A DNA stretch of 64,000 nt from contig NZ_JBKBQG010000005.1 in NCBI RefSeq assembly GCF_046292825.1, positions 91,968 to 155,967 of the forward strand. The letters are read 5' to 3'. Positions within the stretch are counted from its first letter, which is position 1. Each line of letters opens with the position of its first letter. The translations under genes were made by a program, and so were the position numbers. Shown here in pieces: positions 32,166-41,027 of this stretch. A model generated the notes under the pieces. The model worked only from the letters and a program-made list of their open reading frames with translations, did no database searches and was not told where the DNA came from. This stretch comes from Salinarimonas sp046292825 (GTDB lineage Bacteria > Pseudomonadota > Alphaproteobacteria > Rhizobiales > Beijerinckiaceae).

Positions 32166-32230
32166 GCGCGCCTCCGAAGAGCCGGCGGCTCGAAGACCGC
32201 CGGCGAGAGCGTGAAGGAGATCGGCGCGGA

Positions 32231-33253
32231 TCAGGCGCCGATCGTGAGCCGCCGCAGCACCTGCGGACGCGTGCACCAGGACATGGCGTTCATCTGCACC
32301 TGCAGATGCCGGCCCTTGTCGTCGGGACGCGCCCACTGCTTGACGTAGAACGGGACACCGATCGTGTTCACGGTCTCCTCGTAATCCGCGGGCGCGAAGC
32401 GGGTCTGGAACAGGTCCGGCACGCCGAGCGGCACCACCCGCGCCTCGTTGGGCGCGATATAAGCCGCACCGGCATCGGCGGTGGCCTTCACGCCGGTCCG
32501 ATAACGCTCGAAGGTGAAGGCGCCGAGCTTGTAGACCTCCGGCACGTCTTCGCGAAGGATCTCCGCGCCCGCGTGATAGAGGAACGTCTTCTGCACCTGC
32601 GGGTGGCGCCACAGCTGAGTGTGCAGATCTCGCCCGCTGAAGACGTGCAGCCCGGTATAGGTGGCGTCCTCGTCGAAGGCGTCCTCGATCGAATACTGCA
32701 CGCCCTGCAAGATGCCGATCACATCGGCATCGGCGTTGGCGACATCGAGGGAAACCGCGTTCGGCACCGGAACGCTGAAGCGCTGGTACAGGTTGAGCAA
32801 CGTGCCGCCGCTCTTGCTCATCACAATGCCCTTGATGGCCCCGATGCGCTGGTGCTCCAGCGTCATCGTCAGGTCCTGGGCATGCCGCGCCGCCTTGCGA
32901 TTGACGCGGTCCTGGATCTGCTCGAGCGCGGACATGCTGCCGAACTCGCGCACGTTCTGCACCTCGTCGGCGAGCACCGAGTCGTCGCGCTGATAGTGCG
33001 GGATCGTCACGGGCACGAGCGAGCGGGTGTCGTCATCGATCGTCTCGCCGGGGCCGCCGCGCTGCGAGGGCTCGACGAGGCCGAGCTTGCCGTCGCGCAT
33101 CTCGATCGAGACGGTCGTCGTCGAGACGCCATCCTCCTCGAAGATGCCGCGCGCGGAGATCTGCCCCGGCCGGTAGGGCTGCTTGTTGACGGCAGCCGTC
33201 AAGGTCTGGAGCGTGAAGGCATCCCCGCTCCAGATGTCCAATCCCATGGGCAT
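32231..33253 (-). CDS. Major capsid protein (lambda gpE family)
   Basis: The 340-residue protein matches the lambda gpE family (HK97 fold) across its length, with the VNTIGVPFYVKQWARPDDKGRHLQVQMNAM C-terminal segment and the GLDIWSGDAFTLQTLTAAVN start. It forms the icosahedral shell with gpD. Confidence 0.93.
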   Translation of the reverse strand: MPMGLDIWSGDAFTLQTLTAAVNKQPYRPGQISARGIFEEDGVSTTTVSIEMRDGKLGLVEPSQRGGPGETIDDDTRSLVPVTIPHYQRDDSVLADEVQNVREFGSMSALEQIQDRVNRKAARHAQDLTMTLEHQRIGAIKGIVMSKSGGTLLNLYQRFSVPVPNAVSLDVANADADVIGILQGVQYSIEDAFDEDATYTGLHVFSGRDLHTQLWRHPQVQKTFLYHAGAEILREDVPEVYKLGAFTFERYRTGVKATADAGAAYIAPNEARVVPLGVPDLFQTRFAPADYEETVNTIGVPFYVKQWARPDDKGRHLQVQMNAMSWCTRPQVLRRLTIGA

Positions 33254-33263
33254 GAAAACCTCC

Positions 33264-33650
33264 TCAGCGGGACTTGATGCCGGCCGCGCGGAGCTGCGCG
33301 AGCTTGGCGTTGCGCTTGGTCGTGTTGTCGACCGACGGATGGAAGAGCAGCATCGGGCCCTTGACCTCGACGCCGCCGACGCCGTCGATCACGACGGCCT
33401 GCACGTCGGCGCTGGTCGCGTCGACGCCATAGGCGAGGATGGCGCGCGCCACCTCGGCGCCCTCCAAGCCTTCGACCTCCGCGTTGGGGGAGGCCACGAA
33501 CTTGCCGTTGGCGGTGATGGTGCCGAGCACCGTTCCCGCGGCGAGGACGCCCGCGCCGGCGGCGATCGTGCGCACGTCGCGCGAGACGCTGCCGTTGCCC
33601 TCGCTCAGGAGGAATGCGAGGTCGCGAGGCCCCTCGTTCAGCGTGTTCAT
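33264..33650 (-). CDS. Head decoration protein (lambda gpD family)
   Basis: The 128-residue product matches HDPD: AFLLSEGNGSVSRDVRTIAAGAGVLAAGTVLG, then ANAEVEG-like loop and a block of AILAYGVDATSADV. Trimers stabilise the expanded capsid. Confidence 0.88.
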   Translation of the reverse strand: MNTLNEGPRDLAFLLSEGNGSVSRDVRTIAAGAGVLAAGTVLGTITANGKFVASPNAEVEGLEGAEVARAILAYGVDATSADVQAVVIDGVGGVEVKGPMLLFHPSVDNTTKRNAKLAQLRAAGIKSR

Positions 33651-33664
33651 GGATCAGGCCCTCC

Positions 33665-34066
33665 TCAGTGGCTCTGCGCCGAGCGGCGAGAGGCGTAGAT
33701 GTCGCGGGGGTCGAGGGAGGCGGTCTTGCCGCCCTGGGCGCCCGGGCCGGGGAGCGCGAGCGCCTGCGCCTCGAGGCGCCGCTGCGGATAGTCGACACGC
33801 GCGGCGGCGCCGGCGGCGACGTTCTTGGTGACGAAGCCCGTCACCGCTTCGGCCGCCATCCCCGGCGACTGCGTCGCGAGCTCCATCGCCGCGACCATGC
33901 GCGCCGCATCGCCCCGCACGCCCTCGGCACCGAGGATCGCGGCGAGGCGCATGCGCTCCGCCTCCGCACCTTGCGCGCGCGCCGCGGCGATCCCCGCCTC
34001 GTGCTCGGCTCGGGTGACGGTGCCCGCCGGGGAATCGGCCGCGGGCGCGCCGTTGTTGTCGCTCAT
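33665..34066 (-). CDS. Nested capsid scaffold (Nu3-like), in-frame internal start of the protease gene
   Basis: An ATG at 34066 (MSDNNGAP) is preceded by AAGGAG with seven bases between the SD and the ATG. It would yield the C-terminal 133 residues of the protease as a separate protein. Lambda Nu3 is made the same way from inside gene C. The segment is helical and Ala/Glu-rich, as scaffolds are. Confidence 0.7.
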   Translation of the reverse strand: MSDNNGAPAADSPAGTVTRAEHEAGIAAARAQGAEAERMRLAAILGAEGVRGDAARMVAAMELATQSPGMAAEAVTGFVTKNVAAGAAARVDYPQRRLEAQALALPGPGAQGGKTASLDPRDIYASRRSAQSH

Positions 34067-35047
34067 GGAAGCGCTCCTTGTGGTCTGCGAAGGACCCGCG
34101 GCTCGTGCCCGGGCAGTCAGCTTGGCGAGCACCTCTTCGAAGGTGCCCAGGCGATCAGCGAGACCGGCGCGGACGGCTTCCGCGCCGACGAAGGTGCGCG
34201 CCTCGGTTCCGCGGATGCGATCCGGGGTCATCAGGCGCCGGCCCTTGGCGACGGTGTCGACGAACTGGTCGTAGAAGCCGTTCACCTCGGCCTGGAGATC
34301 GGCCCGCACATCGGCAGGCAGCGGCTCGAAGGGGTTGCCGTCCACCTTGTGCGCGCCGGCGAAGATCAGCGTCGGCGTGATGCCCTCGCGATCGAGCTGG
34401 CGCGAGTAATCCGCGTGCAGGAGCACGACGCCGATCGAGCCTGACACGCCCGTCGGCGTCGTCACGATCTCGGTCGCGCCCGATGCGATGGCATAGGCCG
34501 CGCTCGCCGCCATGCCGTTGATCACCGCGGTCACGGGCTTGCGCGCGGCGAGATCGCGCACCGCCGCGGCGAGTTCGAAGGCGCCGACGGCCTCGCCCCC
34601 CGGGCTCTCGATATCGAGGATCACCGCATGCGCGCGGGAATCGTTCGCGACCGCCTGCAACTGATACTTGATCGCCTCGTAGGATTGCGGCCCGGTCGAC
34701 GAACGCTGCAGGTTGAGACCCCGGTTCACCAGACCGCCGAGGACGGGTATGATCGCGACGCCGTCGTGGCGCTTGTAGGGAAGGCCCTTGACCGAACCCG
34801 TCTCCGGGTCGCTGTCGAGCGCGTTACCAACGAACCGCGACGCGGAGGGCGTTCCCTTCGCGATCAGCTCGCGCGCCGGCTCCGGCAGCTCGAGCAGGTT
34901 CGTCTCGGCCACCCGCACGAGGGGCGCGACGTCGCCGACGATCGGCAGACGCCCTTCGAGCACGGCGAGGATGAACGGCACCTTGTCCGGGTGCACGAGC
35001 AGCGGTCGCCCGAGCAGCCGCTCGGCGATGTGAAGAAGAACGCTCAT
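33665..35047 (-). CDS. Capsid maturation protease, S49 (SppA-like), with C-terminal scaffold
   Basis: The 460-residue protein has an S49 serine-protease domain (about residues 95-300) with the nucleophile Ser182 in NGMAASAAY and the general-base Lys234 in FAGAHKVDGNPF. Residues from 328 form a helical Ala-rich scaffold domain with its own start site. This is the lambda gpC layout: the protease digests the scaffold during prohead maturation. Confidence 0.92.
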   Translation of the reverse strand: MSVLLHIAERLLGRPLLVHPDKVPFILAVLEGRLPIVGDVAPLVRVAETNLLELPEPARELIAKGTPSASRFVGNALDSDPETGSVKGLPYKRHDGVAIIPVLGGLVNRGLNLQRSSTGPQSYEAIKYQLQAVANDSRAHAVILDIESPGGEAVGAFELAAAVRDLAARKPVTAVINGMAASAAYAIASGATEIVTTPTGVSGSIGVVLLHADYSRQLDREGITPTLIFAGAHKVDGNPFEPLPADVRADLQAEVNGFYDQFVDTVAKGRRLMTPDRIRGTEARTFVGAEAVRAGLADRLGTFEEVLAKLTARARAAGPSQTTRSASMSDNNGAPAADSPAGTVTRAEHEAGIAAARAQGAEAERMRLAAILGAEGVRGDAARMVAAMELATQSPGMAAEAVTGFVTKNVAAGAAARVDYPQRRLEAQALALPGPGAQGGKTASLDPRDIYASRRSAQSH

Positions 35048-35060
35048 CGTGTCCTCTTGG

Positions 35061-35315
35061 TCAGACGAAGCGGACGCGCTTCGCGAAGCGGCGCCGGACG
35101 CCGCTCTTGGCGGCGCACTGGCGGGCGAGATCCTCCAGCGCTTCTTTCAGCTCGGCGAGGCTCGCGCCCTTCAGGCTGATCGACCGATCGCGAAACGACA
35201 GGCTCGCATGGGCCTCGCCGGCGAGGATCTTGAGGTAGACCGGGTAGAGCGCCGCATGCAGCGCACACGGGTCGGTCGCGTCGACGTCCTGGCCGTTGAT
35301 GCGAACGGTGCTCAC
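35061..35315 (-). CDS. Head completion protein gpW-like
   Basis: An 84-residue basic protein of the gpW size. Its ALHAALYPVYLKILAGEAHASLSFRDRSISL segment fits the gpW alpha/beta fold, and the arginine-rich tail would contact DNA or the portal. It lies between the portal and protease genes, as W does before B and C in lambda. Overlaps the portal stop by four bases. Confidence 0.75.
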   Translation of the reverse strand: MSTVRINGQDVDATDPCALHAALYPVYLKILAGEAHASLSFRDRSISLKGASLAELKEALEDLARQCAAKSGVRRRFAKRVRFV

Positions 35316-36937
35316 GCGCTCCCCCCCGATCCTTCAGGCGCGGGAGCCGGTGCCGGCGCAGGAGCGGGCGCCGCCGCGTAGGGCGAGGCCATCCCGTTCT
35401 CCAGATACCACGTGTGCTCCCGCAGCCGCTGCTCGCGCAGCTCGTCGGGATCGCGGCCCAGCTCGGCCGCCTCGATCTCTATCGAGGATGTGCCGTTCTT
35501 CAGCCGCTCGCTCGCCGCCTTGGCGGACTTCTCGTCGTCGGCCGTCGGCTTCGCGGGGCCCTGCCATTGCGCCCAAGATATCGCGTCCCGGTTCGCCTCG
35601 AAGGCCTCGTAGCCGCCCCGCAAGGGAATGCGCCTCTCGCCGATCTCCTCGTCGAGCCAAGCCTCGTAGATGCCCTGCGCCTGCGGGCCCGCGATCCGCT
35701 CGCGACGCCGCACCGCGACGGGCCATATCGAGGCATTCTCCATCCGCGTCGAGGAATAGGTCGCGCCCTCGTAATCCATCGTCAGCGAGCCGTACGAGAT
35801 CCCGATCGCGCGGGCCATGTCGCGCGCGAGCGCCTTCGAGAACGGCAGATACTGCCCGCCCGGCGTGCCCGCGCTCATCATCTCGAGCTTCTCGCCGGGT
35901 GCGAGGTGCGACACGACCGGATCGCTGGAGACGCTCACCGGCGAATCGATCGCGCGGTCGATCTGCCCGCCGATCACGGCAAGAAGATCCTTTGCGACAT
36001 CCGCGCCGCCGTCCTTGATGGCCTCGATCGCCTCGAAGGCCTCGCCGCTCGGAAGCTGGCTCGTCAGCACGGCGGCGAACACGGTCTGCAGGATCGCGGT
36101 CTGCAGCGTGGCGTCGTCGAGCGTCTCCGACTGGAGGAACTTGCGGAATCCGCTCGCGAGCACCGATATGCCGCGCACGTCGGTCGCGTCGACGGGGTCG
36201 AACACGTGCAGCACGATAGGCCGCCCGTCACGATCCCGCGCCGGATAATCGCGCTTCGTCTTGAAGCTGCCGGCGAGCGCTTCCTCGAAACGATAGGCGA
36301 CGGGACGCCCGCGCTCGTCGTGCAGCACGCCTTGGAACAGGCGCTGCATCGAATCGGTGTCCTGCACGAGCCGCGGCGGCGGCACCATCAGAACCTTCGT
36401 GCCCGACGTGACCCCATAGCGACGCCGCTCGGCCGGGCTGAAATAGGTGAGGAGCCCGGTCACCTCGCCGAAGGCCATGTGCCAGCGCAAGCCGATGTCG
36501 ATCATCTGCGCGACCGTGAACTTGCCGCGATAGTCGCACTCGGCCGGGTTCCACGCCCAGCGCTTCCACCGCGCCTTCACGATGCGTATGAATTCCGCCG
36601 TCTCGGCCGGGGTATACCCCAGCGCCGCCATCGTCGCGGGGTCCGGCTGGGGGTTGAGCGTCAGCTCAGAGCCCACCGTGTCGGCGATCACCTGATCCGC
36701 AGCGCCGCGCAGTCGCCCCGAGTTTTGGATGAGGTCCATCGCGAGCGCGGCCGAGCGGCCCCAGACCGCGCGAACGTCCTCGCGATGCTCGCGCAGCGAG
36801 GAGGATCGCGAGGCGAGGATGCGCGAGCCCGTGTCGCGCATGTACCCCGCGCGAGGCGAAGGACGCGCGTCGACGCTCGCGGGGAGATCCCGCGAACGGC
36901 CGGACACGGCCTCCCTGAAGCGCCCCCACAGCGTCAT
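35312..36937 (-). CDS. Portal protein (lambda gpB family)
   Basis: The 541-residue protein matches lambda-type portals: DLIQNSGRLRGAADQVIADTVGSELTLNPQPD near the N-terminus, then the GISYGSLTMDYEGATYSSTRMENASIWP block near residue 395. It ends in a run of Ala-Pro repeats. Start at 36937 (MTLWGRFREAV); the ORF is open further upstream in the terminase frame shadow. Forms the dodecameric DNA gate. Confidence 0.94.
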   Translation of the reverse strand: MTLWGRFREAVSGRSRDLPASVDARPSPRAGYMRDTGSRILASRSSSLREHREDVRAVWGRSAALAMDLIQNSGRLRGAADQVIADTVGSELTLNPQPDPATMAALGYTPAETAEFIRIVKARWKRWAWNPAECDYRGKFTVAQMIDIGLRWHMAFGEVTGLLTYFSPAERRRYGVTSGTKVLMVPPPRLVQDTDSMQRLFQGVLHDERGRPVAYRFEEALAGSFKTKRDYPARDRDGRPIVLHVFDPVDATDVRGISVLASGFRKFLQSETLDDATLQTAILQTVFAAVLTSQLPSGEAFEAIEAIKDGGADVAKDLLAVIGGQIDRAIDSPVSVSSDPVVSHLAPGEKLEMMSAGTPGGQYLPFSKALARDMARAIGISYGSLTMDYEGATYSSTRMENASIWPVAVRRRERIAGPQAQGIYEAWLDEEIGERRIPLRGGYEAFEANRDAISWAQWQGPAKPTADDEKSAKAASERLKNGTSSIEIEAAELGRDPDELREQRLREHTWYLENGMASPYAAAPAPAPAPAPAPEGSGGSA

Positions 36938-38910
36938 CGCCTGTTCCTGATCCTGTCTCGTAACGAGGGGCCGCTCGAGCGAGGCGGCTGCGGCTCCGGA
37001 GCGGCCGCAGCGACGCGGACCGGCTCCGGCGCGACGAGGTCGACCGCGACCGCCGCGGGCGGCGTTCCGCGATCGGCTCGGAGTCGGGCCCATTGATCCG
37101 GCGTGTTGCGGCTCAGGCCGAGATGCTCGGCCATCGCCATAGCGTAGACGCGGCAGTCGAGGAGGTGGTTTTCTCCGCTCTGCTTCCAAACCTTTTGGGT
37201 TCTGCCCCTAAAGGTTTCGTCTTCGAGATACTCCGACGTGATCTGCTTGAAGTAGTTCACGTCGAGGAACATGCCGAAATGGCAGTAACCGTCCGGGTCC
37301 TGCTCCTCGCCGGCAGCGCGCCCCTTCTTTCGAAGCTGCGTGTAGTGCTCCGACTTCAACGACCAGGTGCCGACAGGCCAAACCATGACGCCGCGGCGTA
37401 CCTTCTTGCCGTTCTCCTTCACGTCGACCTTCGTCGGCGAGCCGATGAACGGCGCGGACCATCCCGAGACGCCCTTGATCGCCATCGCGCGAGGACGGCG
37501 CCGCACCCAGTTGTAGACCGCGTTCGCGCGCCCGCCGTCGCCCGCGTCGACCGCCATCATGTCGATCGTCCGGAAGCCGCCGAAGGCATCCGGGAAGCGC
37601 TCGTCGAGCAGCTCGACCAGCGCCTGCCAGGCGCCCTTCGCCGGGTCGGACGTGTCGCCGCCGATGAAGCGGGTGGTGATCGTCCAGCTCTGGCGGTTCT
37701 GAGCCCAGGCGACCACCTCGACCCAGATCCCGGAATGCTGAACGTCGGCGCCGGCCGTGAGGATGAGCCCTTCGGCTGGAATGACGTTCTCCGGGTAGTC
37801 CTCGCGCCGCTCCATCAAGCGCTCGTGATCCGGCGCGTCGCCGCGGTACTTGTAGGGCAGGCCGAGGACGAGGTTGTGAAAGTCCTTCTGCGCCTTCTCC
37901 GACTTCTCGGCCTTGATCGCATCCTCGGCGATGGCCTCGTAGCTCATCATCAGCGAGACGAAGGCGTCGATATGGTAGCCCGGATGCCTGTCCGGATCCT
38001 CGACGCTCGCGATCCAGCGCCCGTTCCGCACCGCAGCCACCCGCTCCGATTCGGTCAGCTCGTGCGAGCAGTGCGGACAGGCGTACCGGGTGCGGTGAGG
38101 GTGCTCGCGATCGATGCGCAGGCGGTCGATCTGGTGGACGAAGAGCCCGCCGCATTCGGGGCAGGCGATGTTCCAGAAGCGCTGATCGGAGCGCCGGAAC
38201 TGTCGATCGATGCGACAGTGCCCAGGCTCCTCGCCGAGTTCGTCGCCAGAATCGACCTCTGGCGTGGATATCTCCAGTATCTTGTAGCTCTTCGTGCGCC
38301 GGAACGCGGTGAAGCGGCCGAAGAAGAGCGTCTCCGGGTCGCCGTGGGTCGGGATGTCCTGCCACTTAGACAGTTCGTCCTTGACGCCCTTCTTGGCCGT
38401 CTTCGACGAGAGGTCCATGACTGCGTTGGCGTTGCCGAGCCATAGGCGGCCGCCGGGGAATACCTTCTCGTAAGTCGTCGAGCCCGATCCGGACCGCGAC
38501 GTCTGCGGCACGATCACGGTCTTGCCGGATCGCCGTTGCCAAGCGTCGATCAGCGGCTGGAGCTTACCCGCGTTGAGATCGCGCAGCGCGTCGATCCCCG
38601 GCACGGCATAAAGCAGGTTCGCGGGCTCTCGCTCGGCGACGTACAGGCACCAGCCGAAGGCCAGGATCGAGGCGCCGGTCTGCTGGCTCTTGCGGATTGT
38701 GACCGTTGTGCACGGGTCGTCGTCGGACAGCCGGTCCGCAATCTCGACGAGGTAGGGCGCCGTCTCGGCATTCCACATCTCGCCGGCTAGCGGCCCGTCG
38801 ACGAGGACGAGGTTTTGCGCGAGCCATTTCGAAAGGGGCATCGGCGGTGGCGGCTCGACGCCCTGGGCGAGCCGCTCGAAGATCAGACGCAGCGGGTTCG
38901 GATGGTTCAT
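36934..38910 (-). CDS. Terminase large subunit (GpA family)
   Basis: The 658-residue protein matches lambda GpA: an ATPase motor in the first half with KSQQTGAS as the adenine/Walker-like element (a deviant P-loop usual in GpA), a CPECGG...CPHC zinc-type cluster at about residues 245-280, and a nuclease half with AGADVQHSGIWVEVVAW and DAGDGGRANAVYNWV. It cuts and packages concatemeric DNA, consistent with a cos mechanism. Confidence 0.94.
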   Translation of the reverse strand: MNHPNPLRLIFERLAQGVEPPPPMPLSKWLAQNLVLVDGPLAGEMWNAETAPYLVEIADRLSDDDPCTTVTIRKSQQTGASILAFGWCLYVAEREPANLLYAVPGIDALRDLNAGKLQPLIDAWQRRSGKTVIVPQTSRSGSGSTTYEKVFPGGRLWLGNANAVMDLSSKTAKKGVKDELSKWQDIPTHGDPETLFFGRFTAFRRTKSYKILEISTPEVDSGDELGEEPGHCRIDRQFRRSDQRFWNIACPECGGLFVHQIDRLRIDREHPHRTRYACPHCSHELTESERVAAVRNGRWIASVEDPDRHPGYHIDAFVSLMMSYEAIAEDAIKAEKSEKAQKDFHNLVLGLPYKYRGDAPDHERLMERREDYPENVIPAEGLILTAGADVQHSGIWVEVVAWAQNRQSWTITTRFIGGDTSDPAKGAWQALVELLDERFPDAFGGFRTIDMMAVDAGDGGRANAVYNWVRRRPRAMAIKGVSGWSAPFIGSPTKVDVKENGKKVRRGVMVWPVGTWSLKSEHYTQLRKKGRAAGEEQDPDGYCHFGMFLDVNYFKQITSEYLEDETFRGRTQKVWKQSGENHLLDCRVYAMAMAEHLGLSRNTPDQWARLRADRGTPPAAVAVDLVAPEPVRVAAAAPEPQPPRSSGPSLRDRIRNRR

Positions 38911-39506
38911 CGCCCCCCGATCCCCTCGTGATCCTCTTCGTCGTGCTTCGGCTGCTCGGCAGCCATCTCCTGCAAAGCCGCGGCGATCTCGTGGCGCATC
39001 GCAGATGCCTTCTTGCGCAGAGCCACCCGCAGGCCGTGAGCCCCTTCGCGCGCGACCGCAGTCGCGAGATCGTCGGTGGCGTTCGGCAGGCGATCGACGA
39101 CACGCACGATCGCCTCCAACGCCGCTTCAACCGCCTCCTCGAGCCGCTCGATCCGAACCAGCGACCCGCGCTGCTCGGCGAGGGCGAGGCGCTTCATCTC
39201 AGCCTCGAGCCACGTCTTCTGCCGCAGCGCCTCGTCGTAGCTGTCGCCGCCGCTCTCATCGCGCTCGCGACCCCGCCCGCGCGCCGCCGGCGCCTGTGCC
39301 TTCGACGGATCGGCGTACCGCCCGCGCTTGCGGTCGAAGTCGACCACGTTGACCAGCGAGACGCGGTCCTGCGCGTTGCGCCTGACCTCCAGTCCGCTAT
39401 CGGCGAGCTTCGCGACCGCCTTCGAGATCGCCTGCTTCGAGACGCCGTCGCGCTCCGCGATCTGGCTCACGGTCCACCAGATTGCGTCAACCCCGGTTGT
39501 CGCCAT
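38907..39506 (-). CDS. Terminase small subunit-like protein (Nu1-type HTH)
   Basis: The 199-residue product starts at ATG 39506. An N-terminal winged helix-turn-helix (about 12-60: VSQIAERDGVSKQAISKAVAKLAD) is followed by a linker and a long helical C-terminus. Directly upstream of GpA with a four-base overlap, the Nu1 position. It would bind the cos region, which should be just upstream. Confidence 0.75.
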   Translation of the reverse strand: MATTGVDAIWWTVSQIAERDGVSKQAISKAVAKLADSGLEVRRNAQDRVSLVNVVDFDRKRGRYADPSKAQAPAARGRGRERDESGGDSYDEALRQKTWLEAEMKRLALAEQRGSLVRIERLEEAVEAALEAIVRVVDRLPNATDDLATAVAREGAHGLRVALRKKASAMRHEIAAALQEMAAEQPKHDEEDHEGIGGR

Positions 39507-39633
39507 GGTCAACCCCGTCAACCCTGAAATCGGCCCCAGCCTTACTGGCAAAAACCCGGGAGCAGCGCACCCGCGGGGCTGTGGGGCGGCCAAACGGTCC
39601 CTTAATTTCACATCCCGGAGGGAGATATCTGAG

Positions 39634-39667
39634 GGGCGCGGCGCCGGGTTGCCCGATCGCCGCGCCC
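39634..39667. other. Candidate cos-region inverted repeat
   Basis: A 10-bp perfect inverted repeat (GGGCGCGGCG and CGCCGCGCCC) with a 14-base loop lies in the only gap of the head operon upstream of the terminase genes (39507-39774). Position fits a cos site; there is no direct evidence of the cut. Confidence 0.3.
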
Positions 39668-39690
39668 GGGCCCCCACGGCCCAAAGAAAA

Positions 39691-39717
39691 GCCCCGGCCG
39701 CTTCGAGGCGCCGGGGC
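39691..39717 (-). terminator. Leftward intrinsic terminator after the 39775 gene
   Basis: An 8-bp GC stem (GCCCCGGC with GCCGGGGC) followed on the minus strand by TTTTCTTT. It would separate the transcript of the 39775 gene from the terminase operon. Confidence 0.75.
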
Positions 39718-39774
39718 TGATCGCTTTTTATCCGTGCACAGTGGATGTCAAATTCCAACCGCACGTCAAGCACA

Positions 39775-40668
39775 TTAGCCGAACTTTTTTCGCGAGCCTC
39801 TGCTCGTGCCTTGCGCAGCAAGAGTTTTCTTGAAGATGCGCGCTCCCTCAAGGTCGGGCAGAATGCGCGCAGGCTCGGCCTCCCCAGTCTCCCAAGGCCG
39901 AATCGCTCGGGCCGGTCCACAGGCCACGTGATCAACGAGCCGCCCATCTAGCTCGGCGACGAGAACGCCGAGGGCAGCGTGCCAGACCTCGTATTCGGCA
40001 CGGCCGACAGCCGCCTCGAACGGATCGGGGTCGAGCACGTGCTTCTGGTAGGCGTCGGGATGCGGGCGCTGCCGCTTCTGGTCGAAGCCGTCGAGTTCGA
40101 CCTCATAGGAGCGTCCGTCGGCATCCGCCCTCGTCTCGCGGCGAAACCACCGCACCCGCCCGTTTGCGCCCTTCACCGTGACGACCTCCGGTGCATCGGC
40201 TTCCCACACGGGCGGTCTGCCGAGGATCGCGCAGGTGCGGATGAGCGCCGAGAGCTGCGAACGGAGGACGCGGGTGCGCCCGTCCGCCTGGAGCACGGTC
40301 GCACGGTCGACGGCCCTCCCGACGGTCGCGGCAAGCAGATTGTCGCCTTCCTCTCCGAGACCGAGCGCGACCAGATCGCCGAGCGGGTTCCACCCTTCGG
40401 GCAAGCCGAGCTCGAAGTCGTCGAGCGCGCGGACTGCCTCGCCGATCACCACCGCGTCCGGATGCGGCGCCCCGGGCTCACCACCGATCGGCACGACGCC
40501 CCAGCGGTTCGCCGGCGCGTCGATGAGGGTCATCAGCTCGCCGTAGCGCTCGATGCCGCCCCAGGCCGACGTGAAGCCGATCGCTCTAATTACAGATACC
40601 GCCGCGTCCTTCGGCAGCTCGTCCCGATAAGCCCAGCGCAGCAGCGCCTCGATATCCATCGTCCGCAT
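39775..40668 (-). CDS. Hypothetical phage protein upstream of terminase
   Basis: The 297-residue protein starts at ATG 40668 behind GGGGAA. It begins MDIEALLRWAYRDELPKDA after the first three residues, a pattern shared by proteins of unknown function that stand next to terminase in alphaproteobacterial phages. The middle is mixed alpha/beta, and the C-terminus is basic (KKTLAAQGTSRGSRKKFG), suggesting nucleic-acid contact. Downstream is a terminator; upstream is the repeat-rich region. Function unknown. Confidence 0.7.
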   Translation of the reverse strand: MRTMDIEALLRWAYRDELPKDAAVSVIRAIGFTSAWGGIERYGELMTLIDAPANRWGVVPIGGEPGAPHPDAVVIGEAVRALDDFELGLPEGWNPLGDLVALGLGEEGDNLLAATVGRAVDRATVLQADGRTRVLRSQLSALIRTCAILGRPPVWEADAPEVVTVKGANGRVRWFRRETRADADGRSYEVELDGFDQKRQRPHPDAYQKHVLDPDPFEAAVGRAEYEVWHAALGVLVAELDGRLVDHVACGPARAIRPWETGEAEPARILPDLEGARIFKKTLAAQGTSRGSRKKFG

Positions 40669-40706
40669 CCGTTCCCCCGTCGTTCGACGCTGTGGCGACA
40701 CTTGGC

Positions 40707-40800
40707 GAGGGTCTGTAGAGGGTTGAGAACCAACTATCGCCAAGGTTTTTGCCTGATAAATCAACATGTTGAGAGGGTTTGTAGAGGGTTGCGAGGGTTT
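40707..40800 (+). repeat. Array of five direct GAGGGT(T) repeats
   Basis: Copies start at 40707, 40718, 40773, 40784 and 40793, with conserved flanks such as TGTAGAGGGTTG. They lie in the 359-bp noncoding gap between the primase-helicase gene and the 39775-40668 gene. Iteron-like spacing of about 11 bp (40707/40718, 40773/40784). Confidence 0.7.
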
Positions 40801-40833
40801 ATCGCGCACCACGCATAGAGACCTCCCGCTCAT

Positions 40834-40850
40834 CGGGGCACGATGCCCCG
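40834..40850. repeat. Hairpin between the two repeat arrays
   Basis: CGGGGCA-CGA-TGCCCCG is a perfect 7-bp stem with a 3-base loop, nested in a wider CATCGGGG/CCCCGATG inverted repeat (40831-40860). Confidence 0.6.
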
Positions 40851-40879
40851 AACCCCGATGCTATAGACGTACGCCCGCG

Positions 40880-40994
40880 AAACCCTCGCCACCCCCGCCA
40901 GCCGGCGCCCAAGCCCCTCTCGCCATTCGCCTTTTCGCCGCCGCGCGCGCCCCCGAAACCCTCGCAGACCCACGCCACAACCCTCGCCACCCTC
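40880..40994 (-). repeat. Array of four inverted GAGGGT(T) repeats
   Basis: On the + strand these read (A)AACCCTCGC, starting at 40880, 40956, 40979 and 40989. They have the opposite polarity to the 40707-40800 array, so the two converge on the hairpin. Confidence 0.7.
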
Positions 40995-41027
40995 GCCAAT
41001 CGGCGATGGTCCGGACCGCTTCTCGGC

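Noticed and set aside
34788..35033. Plus-strand ORFs in the protease region as small phage genes
   Set aside because: Opposite to the operon, no SD, and composition of a shadow frame.
40799..40999. 66-residue ORF through the repeat region with WRGWRGF repeats
   Set aside because: The Trp/Arg/Gly pattern is only the translation of the GAGGGTT repeats and has no SD.
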